The notes under the pieces were generated by a model. The model saw only the letters and a program-made list of their open reading frames with translations. It was not told where the DNA came from and searched no databases. Below are positions 21,261 to 32,960 of a stretch of 64,000 bases of DNA, one piece after another. Both the position numbers and the translations under genes were made by a program. The stretch spans positions 1,305,478 through 1,369,477 of the forward strand of contig JAQFVV010006238.1 of the NCBI GenBank assembly GCA_028023455.1. Direction: 5' to 3'. The number at the start of each line of letters is the position of its first letter. The first letter of the stretch is position 1. The stretch is from Epiperipatus broadwayi. Its lineage: Eukaryota > Onychophora > Udeonychophora > Euonychophora > Peripatidae.

Positions 21261-24200
21261 ATAAAATTTTAATAAATGACTGGCAGTGCTTTATAAATTG
21301 TGATAAATAATATCACATCAGACAGTTAACATATTTTAAAATATCTAGAAAAGAATTTTGCAGAGAGTTTCAGATATGTTCTTGGAAATAGTTAACTAGT
21401 TATTGATTTTACTGTTTATCAAATCATTTAAGTTTCTGCAGAATTATTATATCAAGAAAGATGAAATTAATAAGAAAAGTATTCTTACAAATAAGTGCAG
21501 GATTAGAAATATTTATTTTATATCCAAAATGCATTGATTCGGAGAATGAAATGTAATAAATTAATTATTGATTTTGCTGTTCGTCGAAATCATCCTATGA
21601 TATTCAGTTATTATTATAAAAAATGTTTAAGAAATAACATTTTTAGCAGTTATTTCTTTATATTCGTAAGACAGATTATTATTATAATACTTAAAGAAAA
21701 TAATTTGCATAAATAATGATAAAATAAAATATCACTTGGATTTAGTTAGGCGCTGCTGTAGGAATTCAGACAGTGATTTTATTATAATTATATTGTATAA
21801 ACATGCACACTCACACACGTATGACTTACTTCACAAGTTCAGATGGCTAAGAAGAAATTGACAACTGATATTGTAATATTTTTTCCAATCTTTTAGTTAG
21901 ACTACTCTTAAAATAATGTTATCAATAGTTAGAAATATTTTACACCATTCGACTAATGGTTATTTTATGTTTAAAATCAAATTTTTTTACTCGAATCCAA
22001 CAAGTTTGAATTTAAGGTTAATATAATTTAAATATATATTACTGCAAAAATGTTTTAGCTTTATTTAAAGGGTTTTATAATAGCTTTAATTTATTATTAT
22101 TTTAGACTTTTAGTTGTAGACATTTGGATTAATAATAATGGGTAAATATATATTTCATATAATATTATGCATATGTGATAGGATAGAGATGAATGTCCAT
22201 TGGTATATATTCACTATATTTTGTTTTTCAAGATCCTACTTGGTCACATTATTAGCAAATAGTAATTCATGCCTTATTTACAATATTTGTTGTTTATTAG
22301 AACTTAATTTAAGGATAATAGCACTTACACAAATTAAAAATAATTAAAAAGAAGAGAAATGAATTTATAAAAATGATATTTTAATAATAAATTAGGAGCA
22401 TATATGCACTTACACATATAAGAACTGGAGTGTGTTTATATGTATTTTGATAATTCTTTTTCAATTCTTCTGTTTTTTTTTCTCTTTTCAGTATTTCATA
22501 AACGAATGGTTACTTCTTTTTATTAACTTAAATGACTAACTTCAAATTACTTGTTTTTTACAATTAAATTAATCAGTTTTATTTAGCATTTAAACAGAGA
22601 ACTTTGTGCATTTTTTTAAGACTTAATATAAGTATTGCTATAATCTCCAACTTTGTTTTATACTTTTTTTCAAACGAAATATTAAATTTTCATTAGCAAA
22701 AAGCAGAGAAATTAATCTTATTTAGATAGCTATGGTAGAATGAATGAATGCAATTATCTAAAAGTGTAAGATTTATTGCAAGACAAGAAAATCCTGCTGT
22801 CTATTCAAAAATAACATATGTAAACATAAAATTTGCATTTTTCTATTTAGTTTACAAATTCTAATGTTTTTATTTCTTTCGATTTACTATTTTTTCTTAG
22901 CATATAATTGAGGTATTGAATGTTGAGGCAATGGATATGGCTGATGACTGCATACCTTTTAAATATTTTATGTATGGAATGTCAGTATTCTCAATATTTG
23001 GTTTCAAGATAACACCTTAATCTATTGCAGATAAGATAGGAAGAAGACAAAATGAATTAGTAACACTTTTATATTAGATTGCATGCAATAGAAAAATCAA
23101 ACTAATTCATCTTTCTTTTGACTTTTTCAATGCTTATTTTATTAAAATAAGGCAAAACTTTCCATATAGTAGTGCCAGTCAGTGCTTTAAAATGTGCAGA
23201 ACAGTTAAAGCAATAATGCTTATTGAATAAATTTTATAATTTTTCATTTTCTGTATAATATCAGAATGATTTTATAACCACTTCTTAACTATCTTAACTA
23301 ACCATTCATGTTGTTTATGAACTGGTATCTATCCATTGTTAGCTAGAGGCTAAATAAGGACTAAAAGCAATAAAATACCTACCATTGGCTGTTAACATGA
23401 TGTGTAATGCCTGCTACATTATTATTCGTTTTTTGTGTGTCATTCTATTGGGTAAGTCTTTGTCCATTGGTGATGATCAAATGTTATTAATTTGTCAATA
23501 TCTTTTATTATTATTGATACTTTGGTAACCTCACATCTACTTTTCAGCAATTATTTAACATATATATATATATACTAACCTTTTTTTTAAGCTTGTACAT
23601 TATATCAATTTTCATATTATTTAATAATTGACATATCTTAGATATGATGGACATGAGAAGCAAAAGTGTATTTCTGACGCTTAGACTTTGCTCAGGATTA
23701 TATTTTTGAATGTTACATGGGAGACTTTTTTTACCTCGTTAGAGATACTTCAGGCAACTCTGGATCTTTTTGGATCTTTATTGTATAGCCGAGACAACTA
23801 GCCGCATACTATTCATTCAGTGAATAAATCTTTGAATTTCTTAGCAGCATAGCAATTTAAATCTTGGACATTCTGGATTGGTCAGATAAATGTATCCATA
23901 TATGAATCATAAAAAAGAGAAATGATTTATATGCAATAAAACTTTCATTACTGATATTGAAGTAGTTATGAATATTCAGGCATTGAGCCCATGTTTATCT
24001 TTATGTTGTGTATACAGATAAAAACACTATTAATCTGAAAATCGCTAGTTCTAGGGTTTGATATTATTAAAAGATTTTGTCTTCTCACTGTAAACCCTAA
24101 TCTGCTAAGATAGTTGGTAAAAAAAAAAAAAATCAGGCACCTGACTGCAATCGGGCTTATTAATTTTTGTTTATCAATGTGTACATAAATTAATTCTTTG

Positions 24201-24289
24201 ATTTTTGGATCTACAGATGATATAGGACTATGGTTCTGAAAATATGTTGAAACTGGAAAATATGTTCGAAACTAGTTTTTTTTTTTTTA
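21261..24289. other. 3-kb AT-rich stretch without recognisable features
   Basis: Several 60-70 codon frames look like chance. A (TA)n run lies near 23562-23575. A somewhat less AT-rich patch near 23640-23870 has no identifiable protein or repeat. Confidence 0.35.
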
Positions 24290-24440
24290 CTTTACTTGAA
24301 GAGTATAAAAGTGTAAAAGGTTGCTGCTAAATTCATGCATGCATTAATTCCAGCTATTAATTCTTATCTTCTTTGACAAAGGCAAAAACAGAAACCAGTT
24401 GGTCTGGAAATGGGGATTTTATAGCACTATATTATCTGGT
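24290..24440 (+). repeat. Dispersed repeat family D, copy 2
   Basis: Shares TAAAAGTGTAAAAGG, a CTTTGACAAAGGCAAAAAC block and CTGGAAATGGGGATT with copies at 52440-52510 and 52600-52870. Partial copy. Confidence 0.45.
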
Positions 24441-24699
24441 TTCCATTGATTATTCAAGTTTACATAGGTGGTTGTAGAGTAGGGTAAAGATAACTTCTCT
24501 TGGAAGCTTATAATTAATCATATGAGAGATCATGTGATGTTTTATATTTTTTAGTTTCCTTTGAACAAAGAAAGGTTTTGCATTAAAATAAATAACTAGC
24601 CACTCATAAATGAGTATAGCTATTCCATCTTCCCCAAAAAAATAAGAAAAAGGAGAAAAAAACTAGTTTAGAAATGAGTTTTATGATGATTATATAATC

Positions 24700-25549
24700 T
24701 ATGTAACATACACAGGTCCAAATATAGAATATGCTGGTCCATTTTGTTGTTTATTGGCTATTTTATGATATTGACTTCTAATTTCTTCAGCAAAAAACTT
24801 ATTTCTGAAATATTTCAATATAGTATCTAATTGTAGCTCTTCAATATATATATATATTTTTCTCATGTGTCATAGCATCGGCCCGGGAAGCGAACCTGTT
24901 AACCCGCAACTTGCCTGTAAGGCAGCTATGCTGACCCCTCTACCACCAACACTTGTCAGCTCTTCAATATCTTTCCAATAAAAACCAATTGACATTGCAC
25001 TTCTTTAGAATGTCCTTGATAATTCTTATCTTACAATAGTGAACTCAATACTATACATCCAGCAAGCTGAATAACATTGATTGTCATTGTATTTTTAAAA
25101 TTTTACAAAGCATCTTAAATGAAACTTTTTTAATGCTTTTATATTGGGCCAATAGGTTGTCTAAGTTTTACTTCCATACAATAAATTAGTTAAAATAACT
25201 CTTTATATAGCCAACTTACTTGCAGTAGCTATTTTTCTCTGATGAAATATTCTATCTTTTAGCTTGTTAAAGCAAGTTGCAGCACATGGAAGTCTGTGTA
25301 GCACTTCACTATGTAAATCCACTTTTCTACTTATAAAACTGCCAAGGTATTTAAATTGATTTATATTCTCAAGTTTATAATCATCCAAGCTAAAAGCTGC
25401 TAATGATTTATCTTCTGTCCCTGGCTGATAAATTTGAGTTTTTTTAAAACGTTAATTAATAAACCCAAGTCTTTATCTGTTGCATTTAAAAACATTCCGT
25501 AAGTCGTCTCTTGATTTGGCAACTGGGCTATGACTTTATTGTTCGGGAG
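24700..25549 (-). pseudogene. LINE RT C-terminal relic, split by a SINE
   Basis: Reading down the minus strand from about 25549: INVLKK, DDYKLENINQFKYLGSFIS, a 'LHRLPCAATCFNKLKDRIF' block, SKLAIYR, LLYGSKTWTTYW, FHLRCF, then YKDILKKCNVNW and, beyond the SINE, KFFAEEIRSQYHKIA and NGPAYSIFGP. This is the order of the region after the RT palm in animal non-LTR ORF2 proteins ('YLGS', 'LLYGCETWTTY', 'YKD.LK', 'AEE.R', pre-zinc-finger). The frame is broken several times. The SINE at 24848-24957 lies within it. Confidence 0.75.
24848..24957 (-). mobile_element. SINE family S1, copy 2, with 13-bp TSD
   Basis: Reverse complement has GGTGGTAGAGGGGTCAG, a box B (GGTTCGCTTCC) and a CTATGACACATGAGAAAAA tail. 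AGCTCTTCAATAT flanks it on both sides (24835-24847 and 24958-24970), a perfect 13-bp duplication. It interrupts a LINE relic, so it is younger than that LINE. Confidence 0.85.
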
Positions 25550-25563
25550 TTCATAAGAATTTT

Positions 25564-25670
25564 TTTTTTTTAAGTGTCATAGCAACGGCCGGGACGCGAA
25601 CCCGCAACCGGGCAACTGCCTTCAAGTGCAAGGCAGTCGCGCTGACCTCTCGACCACCAATGCAAGACAA
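25564..25670 (-). mobile_element. SINE family S1, copy 3, with 14-bp TSD
   Basis: Best preserved copy. Reverse complement has GGTGGTCGAGAGGTCAGCGC, a long anticodon-like hairpin (ACTGCCTT..AAGGCAGT), a box B (GGGTTCGCGTCC) and an A tail, seen as a T run on the plus strand. TTCATAAGAATTTT flanks it perfectly (25550-25563 and 25671-25684). It lies inside an older tRNA-like repeat. Confidence 0.85.
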
Positions 25671-25684
25671 TTCATAAGAATTTT

Positions 25685-25750
25685 GTGTGCCTGAACTCTC
25701 CTGATCCCAAATCCGACACTCTACCAATTATGCCAAACCGCGCAGGATAA
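25685..25750 (-). repeat. Older tRNA-like SINE head (tRNA-Pro-like 5' half)
   Basis: Reverse complement reads GGCATAATTGGTAGAGTGTC (box-A region) then GGATTTGGGATCAGGAG. A TTTGGGA anticodon loop would give a UGG (Pro-type) anticodon. The expected T arm is degraded. The sequence continues on the other side of the S1 insertion (25540-25549), so S1 landed within this unit. It is more likely a SINE head or tRNA pseudogene than a working tRNA gene. Confidence 0.5.
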
Positions 25751-27440
25751 TTGGCTGAAAATTTTGAATTATAGGTATTACGGTAATATTTTACCTGTAG
25801 TGTTTTATTTTTTATGCAGCTATTTTAATCGTAACATAAAAAACAAACGTAAAAAGAAACACAAGAAATAAAAAGTTAGAAGCAAAGAAAGAAAAGAATT
25901 GCTGAACATACAATTAAACGACGGAAGTATGCTTTGCACTAATTCTCAGTCACATAGAGTTGTTAAGAGTCTCGTGATGACCGATGATTAGTTAGGTAAA
26001 AATGAAAGGTATTTTCGTTTTATATCTTTAATTCGATTCTTTATTTGCCATTTTAATCATTACGTGATATAATGTAATTCACTTGCTATCATTTTGTAAA
26101 TTAAAATATTATTTAAGCATTTTTTAAAAGAAAAGAATATAAAACTCAATTTTATTATAAATGCAATTATTTTTTTTTTTTTATTGTTTTTTTTTCTCTG
26201 AGGTTTCTAATAATATTATTTCTTTTCATTTTATTTTTCTTAAACTTTTATTGCATTATCCTTCTTATCTCAATTCTCTTGTTTATTTGAGTCTATCCCT
26301 CCCCAATTTCTGCTTGAAGGACTACAAATAGCATTTGAAAATAATTATTTCTTCTTCTTTACTATTATTTACCAGTGACTTTTAAAATGCTTTTAGAAAT
26401 TGACTGCTACATTATTATTTCAAAAAGTAACATTAGTGTGGAATTTAAAAAAACCCTTGAGTGCTTTTCCCCACCCCAAATAATTATCGCTAATTCCAAA
26501 ATACAAGAGCTTCCCCTTGTTACTGAACTTTCTCTAAAGACTCAATTCCCAATAGTTTCATTTTTGTAGTGAAATTTTTGATAATCACATCTCGCAGAGA
26601 ATTGATTTTTTGATGGCCAAGGATGAAGTTGGATGTTTTTAAAAAAGTTTTATTGCTTTCATTGAAGTTCATTTGTTACTCATTGCGCATATTAAGAAAA
26701 AGAAAATTAATTAACCTTAGTAAATCTTTTATGCTGATTTATTAGAGATTTTTATTTTTTTAGACACATACTGCGTAACAAATTAGCTTAGAAATAAATG
26801 ATGTAATGCATTTTATCCAATGATAAATATTTCTCTTAGGCAGTTTACCAATAATTTTTCTCCTTAATAATAACTGTAACATATATCTGTCTCTGGTTTC
26901 CGATTAGACTTAGAGATCAGGACTTAGTTTCATTTACTGCTCTGACTAATGCAGTCCCTGTTAATTCTCTAGGGTGATAAAGCTCATCTTCCTTACCTTT
27001 GGCCCTAAGGATTTTTTTTTTTGTAAAATTCATAAATTTTAAAAGTTTTTAGGAAAAGATTAAAATAAAGCAAATAATGCCTTAAATAATTTCTTCTTTA
27101 GGGTGATGAACTCATATCTCTTATTTTCTGACCTGACGTGTTGGCTGCATGCTTGAATAACTTGCATTGCATTAAAAGCAATTTTTATTTTTTTTCTTTG
27201 CATGCATTATACCAGAGGCACTTTTACATTCTGTTTAAAAAGTTGTTTGATTATTGAAACATGTGGATGTCTCGGAGTTGCTGCAGTTATTTCCCCACCT
27301 CTTTTTAAAAGTACCTATGTTTCTGAAATATTTTTTTTTCCATTTGCAAATTTTATATATGTATTAAAAGATAAATATATAAAAGGGCTACTGAATTATT
27401 TTGTTTGCATATAAATATTACTTTGTAGTAATTTATTGTA
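25751..27440. other. AT-rich stretch, nothing recognised
   Basis: Open frames at 26375-26569 and 27202-27414 lack motifs. Confidence 0.35.
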
Positions 27441-27443
27441 TCA

Positions 27444-28400
27444 TTGTTTATTATGCCCTTGTTTGTGTTTAGAAAGGGCCCCAATATCATCTACAAATGT
27501 GTTGGCAAGACTATACAATTACATAAATGTGTTGGCACTACTCTCTTTCAGAGGATGATTGATTTTTTCAGGTTTGTAGATACTGAGAGATGTAGAATTA
27601 AAAATGCAAACTTGACTCAAAAAATATCAAGAGAAGCTGTTCTTTGCTTCATGTTGTGTATATATTTTACTGCTTATTATTATGGATCTTAATCACATTC
27701 AAGACATTGTTTAATTAATAAGATGCTTGAGTTACAAGCATTTACTTTTTAGAAGTGAATTTTCCATATTGCCAGATTGACAACTTTAGCCATTGACTCC
27801 ATGTGCACAAATTTCCTAGATTGTCAGATTGACAACTTTGATCATTGAGTTCGTGTGTGAATTTCCCCCTCTAAAATGGGCATTGAAGATTTAGTGTCTG
27901 AGATAAGATGGTATTGCTATAAAAATATCTTGATCTATGTATTGTGCCACTGCAGATTATAAATATCTGCTATTACTCTTTGAGCATTGACTTATTAAGA
28001 CCTTTGAAGAATGTATGGGTTGTCTTATATCGAAGTTCTATGGTTCTTACTGAAACAAAATGTCCATCTAATGTCAGTGATTACAATCTCCTTTCTGAAT
28101 TAGTATGCACTTTTTATCATTGCCAAAAAAGTATGGCTAACTATTTCATAACCAATATTATGAGGCATATTTATTCAAAGCCATTATTGTGACATCTTGA
28201 TGCCTATGGTTTTTACAATGAGAGACTTCTGCCATTCCTGGATATTAGCAGATCATATAATAGTGCTAGGCATCTTTTGATTGTCTCTGACACTATTTGT
28301 TGTAGCAAGAATATTTGCATCAAATTTATCACTGTTATCCGTAGTATGTTGCGACAGCAGTGCATCCTTTTGTCCTTATACACATATACAAATAAAATTC
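27444..28400 (+). pseudogene. Unrecognised broken coding-like region
   Basis: Three plus-strand stretches have a protein-like composition: 27444-27692 (core TERCRIKNANLTQKISREA), 27944-28192 (core SSMVLTETKCPSNVSDYN) and, in another frame, about 28198-28395 (starting HLDAYGFYNERLLPFLD, about 66 codons open). The switch between the last two is close to the stop at 28190. I do not recognise the family. A decayed transposon ORF or retrogene is possible; chance is not excluded. A tandem duplication at 27774-27877 lies between the first two. Confidence 0.3.
27774..27877 (+). repeat. Two tandem copies of a 52-bp unit
   Basis: AGATTGACAACTTT starts both units (27774 and 27826). Each continues with a CATTGA..TC.TGTG..AATTTCC pattern. 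The copies have diverged noticeably. Confidence 0.65.
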
Positions 28401-28479
28401 ACTGTCTTCATAAAAATAAGATTGCACTAAGGTGGATATATTTATTGAATTGTTAGCTAAGGTAGGTAATTTGTCACTA

Positions 28480-28960
28480 TCATCATCTATCGTTATTTTC
28501 AACCATTTTGGATCACCTGCAGAATAAAGATCTCCAGGTTTAATCCAATTTTTTCATTTCATAACTTTTCTTCTTCACATTACAGCAATAATTTTCCTGG
28601 TTTAATTTATTCATTTCATTGTTCTCTCTTTGTAGGTTTTTTTGCAATCTAGTTTAAGATTTCATTTGTCCACCTATTGTCATTTCTTCTAGAAATGTGT
28701 CTAACCCAATTCCATTTCAGTCATTTATCTCTTTCAAAGATTTGTTCTGTCATTCAAGTATTTCCCTTTCACTCTTGTGAATACTCTCATCATAATCTTT
28801 CCATATCTTATTGAAGGAGTTCTCTGTATGCTTTTCTGTTAAATGTCTAAGTTTCATATCATAAGTAATAACTTCTAAAGTATATCTATTAAAAATATCT
28901 CTTTCAAATGCAGGCTTGTTTGCAACTAAACAGCCTAATGAATATTTTAAATGTTACAGA
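28480..28960 (-). pseudogene. RTE LINE 3'-part relic
   Basis: Minus strand includes KPAFERDIFNRYTLEVITYDMK and LTEKHTE (family block 'VLPV.TYG.ETW.L..K'). Degraded remains follow, then a 3' end with GATTAAACC, GATC, CTGCAG and (GAT)n-like sequence, shared with 18827 and 59520. Frames are broken. Possibly part of the same insertion as 29200-29780, with the RT core deleted. Confidence 0.55.
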
Positions 28961-29080
28961 ATAATTCCCGTTTTAGCTAATTTTTTTGTTTTGCTTATAT
29001 AAATAATGGGAGCAATGTCCAAAATAAAAGGATTCGGGTTCATAGTAAAAGATATCTACTATTTTTCAAGTAAGCAAAGT

Positions 29081-29096
29081 GTGTGTGTGTGTGTGC
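29081..29096 (+). repeat. (TG)n microsatellite
   Basis: GTGTGTGTGTGTGTGT within AT-rich DNA. Confidence 0.9.
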
Positions 29097-29199
29097 TGTT
29101 TTTGACATTGGAATATAGATTGACTTTTGGATTTTTTAAAATTTTTTATGATTCATATGAAACAAGATGAAAGAGTAACTACAGTTGATAATTTTTATT

Positions 29200-29780
29200 A
29201 AAATGTTATAGAAGAAAAGAGAATGTGTGAGTAAATTTGATAGTAGTAAATAGAATAGAGAAATGGATAGAAAAAAGTAAATGGATTTAAAATAATATGA
29301 AAAAATATCAATAGGGTGGCTATGTTTAATTGACTATCAGATGTGTAATTGTTGTGGTTATTTTTTCTTTGTAATTCTTCATAGAACTTTTGGACACATT
29401 TTATAATATCATCTCTTTTTTTTTTTTTGTTTTTAACTAATTGTTCCATTTTTTTATTATTATTACTGAAATAACTTTTTCCCAATACTAATTTGTTTAT
29501 ACCTTTATTCTTTTCTATAGCTTTCTTTGCTAATTTATAATTATTATTTTTTATATTTTTATTAATTCTTCATCAATCCTTTTACAGAATTACAGATATT
29601 CAATTCTTCTTAATTGATCCCTTTAAAATATTTCTTCTTATTTTTTTCATATCCGGTTTGGTTTTTTTCTCAGTTGAAAATTCATTGATGAATTCTTTTT
29701 TTTTTTTTTACCTAGCAAGTCTCATTTAATTTTGAGTCATTTTCTAAGTCTGTTAATAGTTTAAGCATATATATATATAT
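29200..29780 (-). pseudogene. RTE LINE endonuclease-RT linker relic
   Basis: Minus strand has MKKIRRNILKGSIKKN, KNNNYKLAKKAIEKNKG, LGKSYFS and KKKRDDIIKCVQKFYEELQ. These correspond to MKKRRNIKIYKND.., NGELTRKAVEENKSL, LGIGRNFIS and KRDGIMKWVDNFYEELY in the better copy at 36100-37770. The 5' part of the open frame is conserved; downstream it is low-complexity. Dead. Confidence 0.65.
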
Positions 29781-32559
29781 ATATGTTTGCCAGTCATAAT
29801 CGTATATGAATAGTAGAATAGACTATGATATTTAATGGGGTAAATTGTCAAATGAGAAGGGATGTCTCTTTGGTCTCGTTTGGATCAGCTTATAATTTAA
29901 ATTCGTAAGGCAAGATTTTTACTCATTTTAAAAAACCTTGTAAATAAACATCCACGTAAAGTGTCTGTAAATATGAAATAATATATCACCAATTTATATT
30001 ACATAATAAGTGAAATGATAAAAATCTAACTGTTAGCCATATTACTGCAAAATTCTCTGGTTATCCACGTTGTAGCTGAACCTTGAATCCATCTTCCATT
30101 ATCAAATCAGTGGAAATAGGCATGCAGACTCAGTGAAATAAGCATATAATCTAAATTCATATGGAAGAATTAATTTATATTTATTTTAAAACTTTTGTAG
30201 ACAATCTAATATCGAATATATAAATGTCAAATAATGCTGCACTAACCATATTAATGTAATGTCTTTAAGTATCAAAATAATTCACTTTGAATCAGCTTTT
30301 TTCTTCTACTCATTATAATAATATTATAAACCGAATAAGACTAAATGCCACATATATAAAGATCATATAATACAGCATTAATATATAATTAATTGAGTAA
30401 TCAACAAATTGTTTGCTATATTTGTACAATGCTTTCTAATATTGAAGTAATTCATTTCTCAACCCAAATGAGCCTATTTTATCTGCCATCCAAGGTATGA
30501 GTATAGTTGACTAGACAAAGCTATTTATATTCAAAAATTTAATTTTTTAAAATATAAAACTATATTGCCCTAGCTTTTATTTCATAAGTTGGCTACTATT
30601 ATAGGGATTTTGCATGATTAACAAATAAGCAGTGTTTGAGGTGCTACAACAAATTAAAGTTTTATATGAGAAGACCCCCCCCCCCAACCCGGTCCAAATC
30701 ATCAAAACTTTTTATCAATGGAAGAGGCTTAGAAGCAGATACAAAATAAAGTAGATGTAAATAAAATTCAAAATTATAAGTGGGATATAAATAATAAAAC
30801 TGGATTAAAAAATATTATGAAGTTTTGTGAAATGATAATTAGCAATATTTTGGATTATATATATATCATTATGAAAAAAGATTAGTGAAATTGCTGATAA
30901 ATATTGTTAGAAAAAAAAAAAAAGAAAATTTAATAGGAGTTTAAGTAAATATGATTTTCTTAGTATAAAGGAAAAGAAATAGGAAGTGCAAAAAATGTAG
31001 TCAAAGAAAAGTTATGAGTAGATATCTTAAAATGGAAAATGTTCTTAGAGAAGAAGAAAAAATATTGTAAAAGTAGAATAAAGAATGGGACTAAATAAAA
31101 TAAAAAAACTAATATAGAGTTTAAATAATATATGGAGAGTTAGTAGATAAAAGAGAATTAGAAAACATTTTAAACATTCATGTAAAAGAATTAGGATTTA
31201 AAGAAAGTTATTAAAAAATAATTAAGAAAAAAACCCATATAAGTCATATGACAGTGTTCAAGTACTATTAATAAATAATTGAGCCCCCCTCTCCAAAGAA
31301 GTTAGTTATGTGAAAGATAACTTTCTGTAAAAATTTTTACCCATGACAGCTAGGGGACATTTCAATTACTTATTAATAGTACTTGTAAATCATATAACTT
31401 TTACATACATTCAAAGTTATAATATATATAGTACACATATTTTTTTTATATATTATACACATATTTACAATACAATTTAATTTAAAAATTATGCATATTG
31501 AGACATCAAAAAATATAATGCAGTTGTGAAAAAGATAATGAAATACTAAATTGAGAGATAGTGAGCACACTTTCTATGTGTGTGTGCACTGTATATTGTT
31601 TTCAAATCTATGTGAATCTGTTTGTGAATGCTTTTACTCAATCACTCTCAAAAAATATAAAATTGTCGATTCTTTATTTCTCCAGTAATATGATGTTTTC
31701 TTCTTTTAAACCCATTTCTGAAATTATATAAAGATTTCTCACTTGCAGTAAATGTCTAATATTTCTTCCAGCAGATTGTTTGCTAAAATCTTCATATATA
31801 TTCAGTGCTTTTTGATGCAATATATAACTATTAGCTATAATGTTTTTTCTATTCATATTTTCCATTGACAAATTTAATGCTTTTTAAAATCTCCGTTAAG
31901 TATTTATGTATTATGAATGCGTTTTAAACTGTTTCTGAATATATCCCAATGAAAAGGTGATTAATTCTCACTCCAAGTTGCTTGCAAGGATATCTCTAAA
32001 TCAACATGTGTTACATTGTGGCACACTTTAACCGTTTAGCTCAAAAATTTTAAAGAACTAATATGGTACTCTCATGAGTTATGACATGAAATGTGACAAT
32101 ATGTTAAATACTTTTGTAGATGGTTTCAAATACTGTTTCTATCTTCACAAAATCTTACAATCCAATGTTATAGAAGCTCACTTTGAAACAATTTAATGTT
32201 AATGCATTGTTCCATCATGAACTAAGATAACACATTTGCACTTTATGTCACAATTTGTGATTCAAACACATTAGCATCTGAAAACTTTTTGCAATGAAAT
32301 AGCTAAACTATGTGACTATGTAACATGTTGATTCAGATTCCCCTTTCATTGAGACACATTCTATATATATATATATTTACTATTTATTGAATTGAATATT
32401 TGTTTTTATTATTCGGCATAAGACTCTTATTTTTAACTATGTAATTGTATGAGAGTGAGAAATTATACAAGAAAAGCCTGTATAGTGCTTGAAGTTAATC
32501 AATTTTTAATTATTAAGAAAAATACTTTTTTTTGTGATCTTTAAAAAGAGAATTAAGAA
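29781..32559. other. AT-rich stretch; poly-C run and (TA)n
   Basis: Includes an 11-base-plus C run near 30675. The purine-rich plus strand at about 30700-31260 may be a very old LINE relic, but I found no motif. Nothing else is supported. Confidence 0.35.
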
Positions 32560-32960
32560 AAGATTGATTGTTATGGGTGGTGAATGATATGGTTGTAGAA
32601 TGTGAGCAGTGAGTACAAAAATTAGAAGCAGACAGGAGGCGTGGTCATGGAAAAGATTGGAGAGAATTAGTTGGATGAATAAAATGACAGATGAAGTTTT
32701 GGAAAGAGTAAATGAAAAAAAAAAAAGATTGAGGAAATTAGAAATTGAAAGAAAAACTGGACTGAACATATGCTAATGCTATGGAAGGATTAGTGAATGA
32801 AAATAAGGAAAAAAGGAAGAAAAAGATTGACCTTCCTGGATGATATAATAGATGTGAAGAGATATATGGGATTGAAGATCTGGGCAATGAACATAATAGA
32901 ATGGACAAATAGAAGAATTAGTTATGTGATTGCTTTTTGAGCCCGTTCATAGGACAGAAC
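32560..32960 (+). pseudogene. LINE ORF2 C-terminal relic
   Basis: RISWMNKMTDEVLERVNEKK matches the 'W...M.NEEVL.RV.E.RSLL..I..R...W.GH' block found at the end of many animal LINE ORF2s. It continues with a LRKLEIERK piece, KEKRKKKIDF and FLDDIIDVKRYMGLK, equivalent to 'GKR.RGR.R...LDD.......LK.KA..R..W'. Several frame changes. This block belongs to a different LINE group from the RTE copies nearby. Confidence 0.6.

Noticed and set aside
25564-25670. Functional tRNA gene
   Set aside because: A-tail, flanking 14-bp duplication and several dispersed copies identify a SINE.
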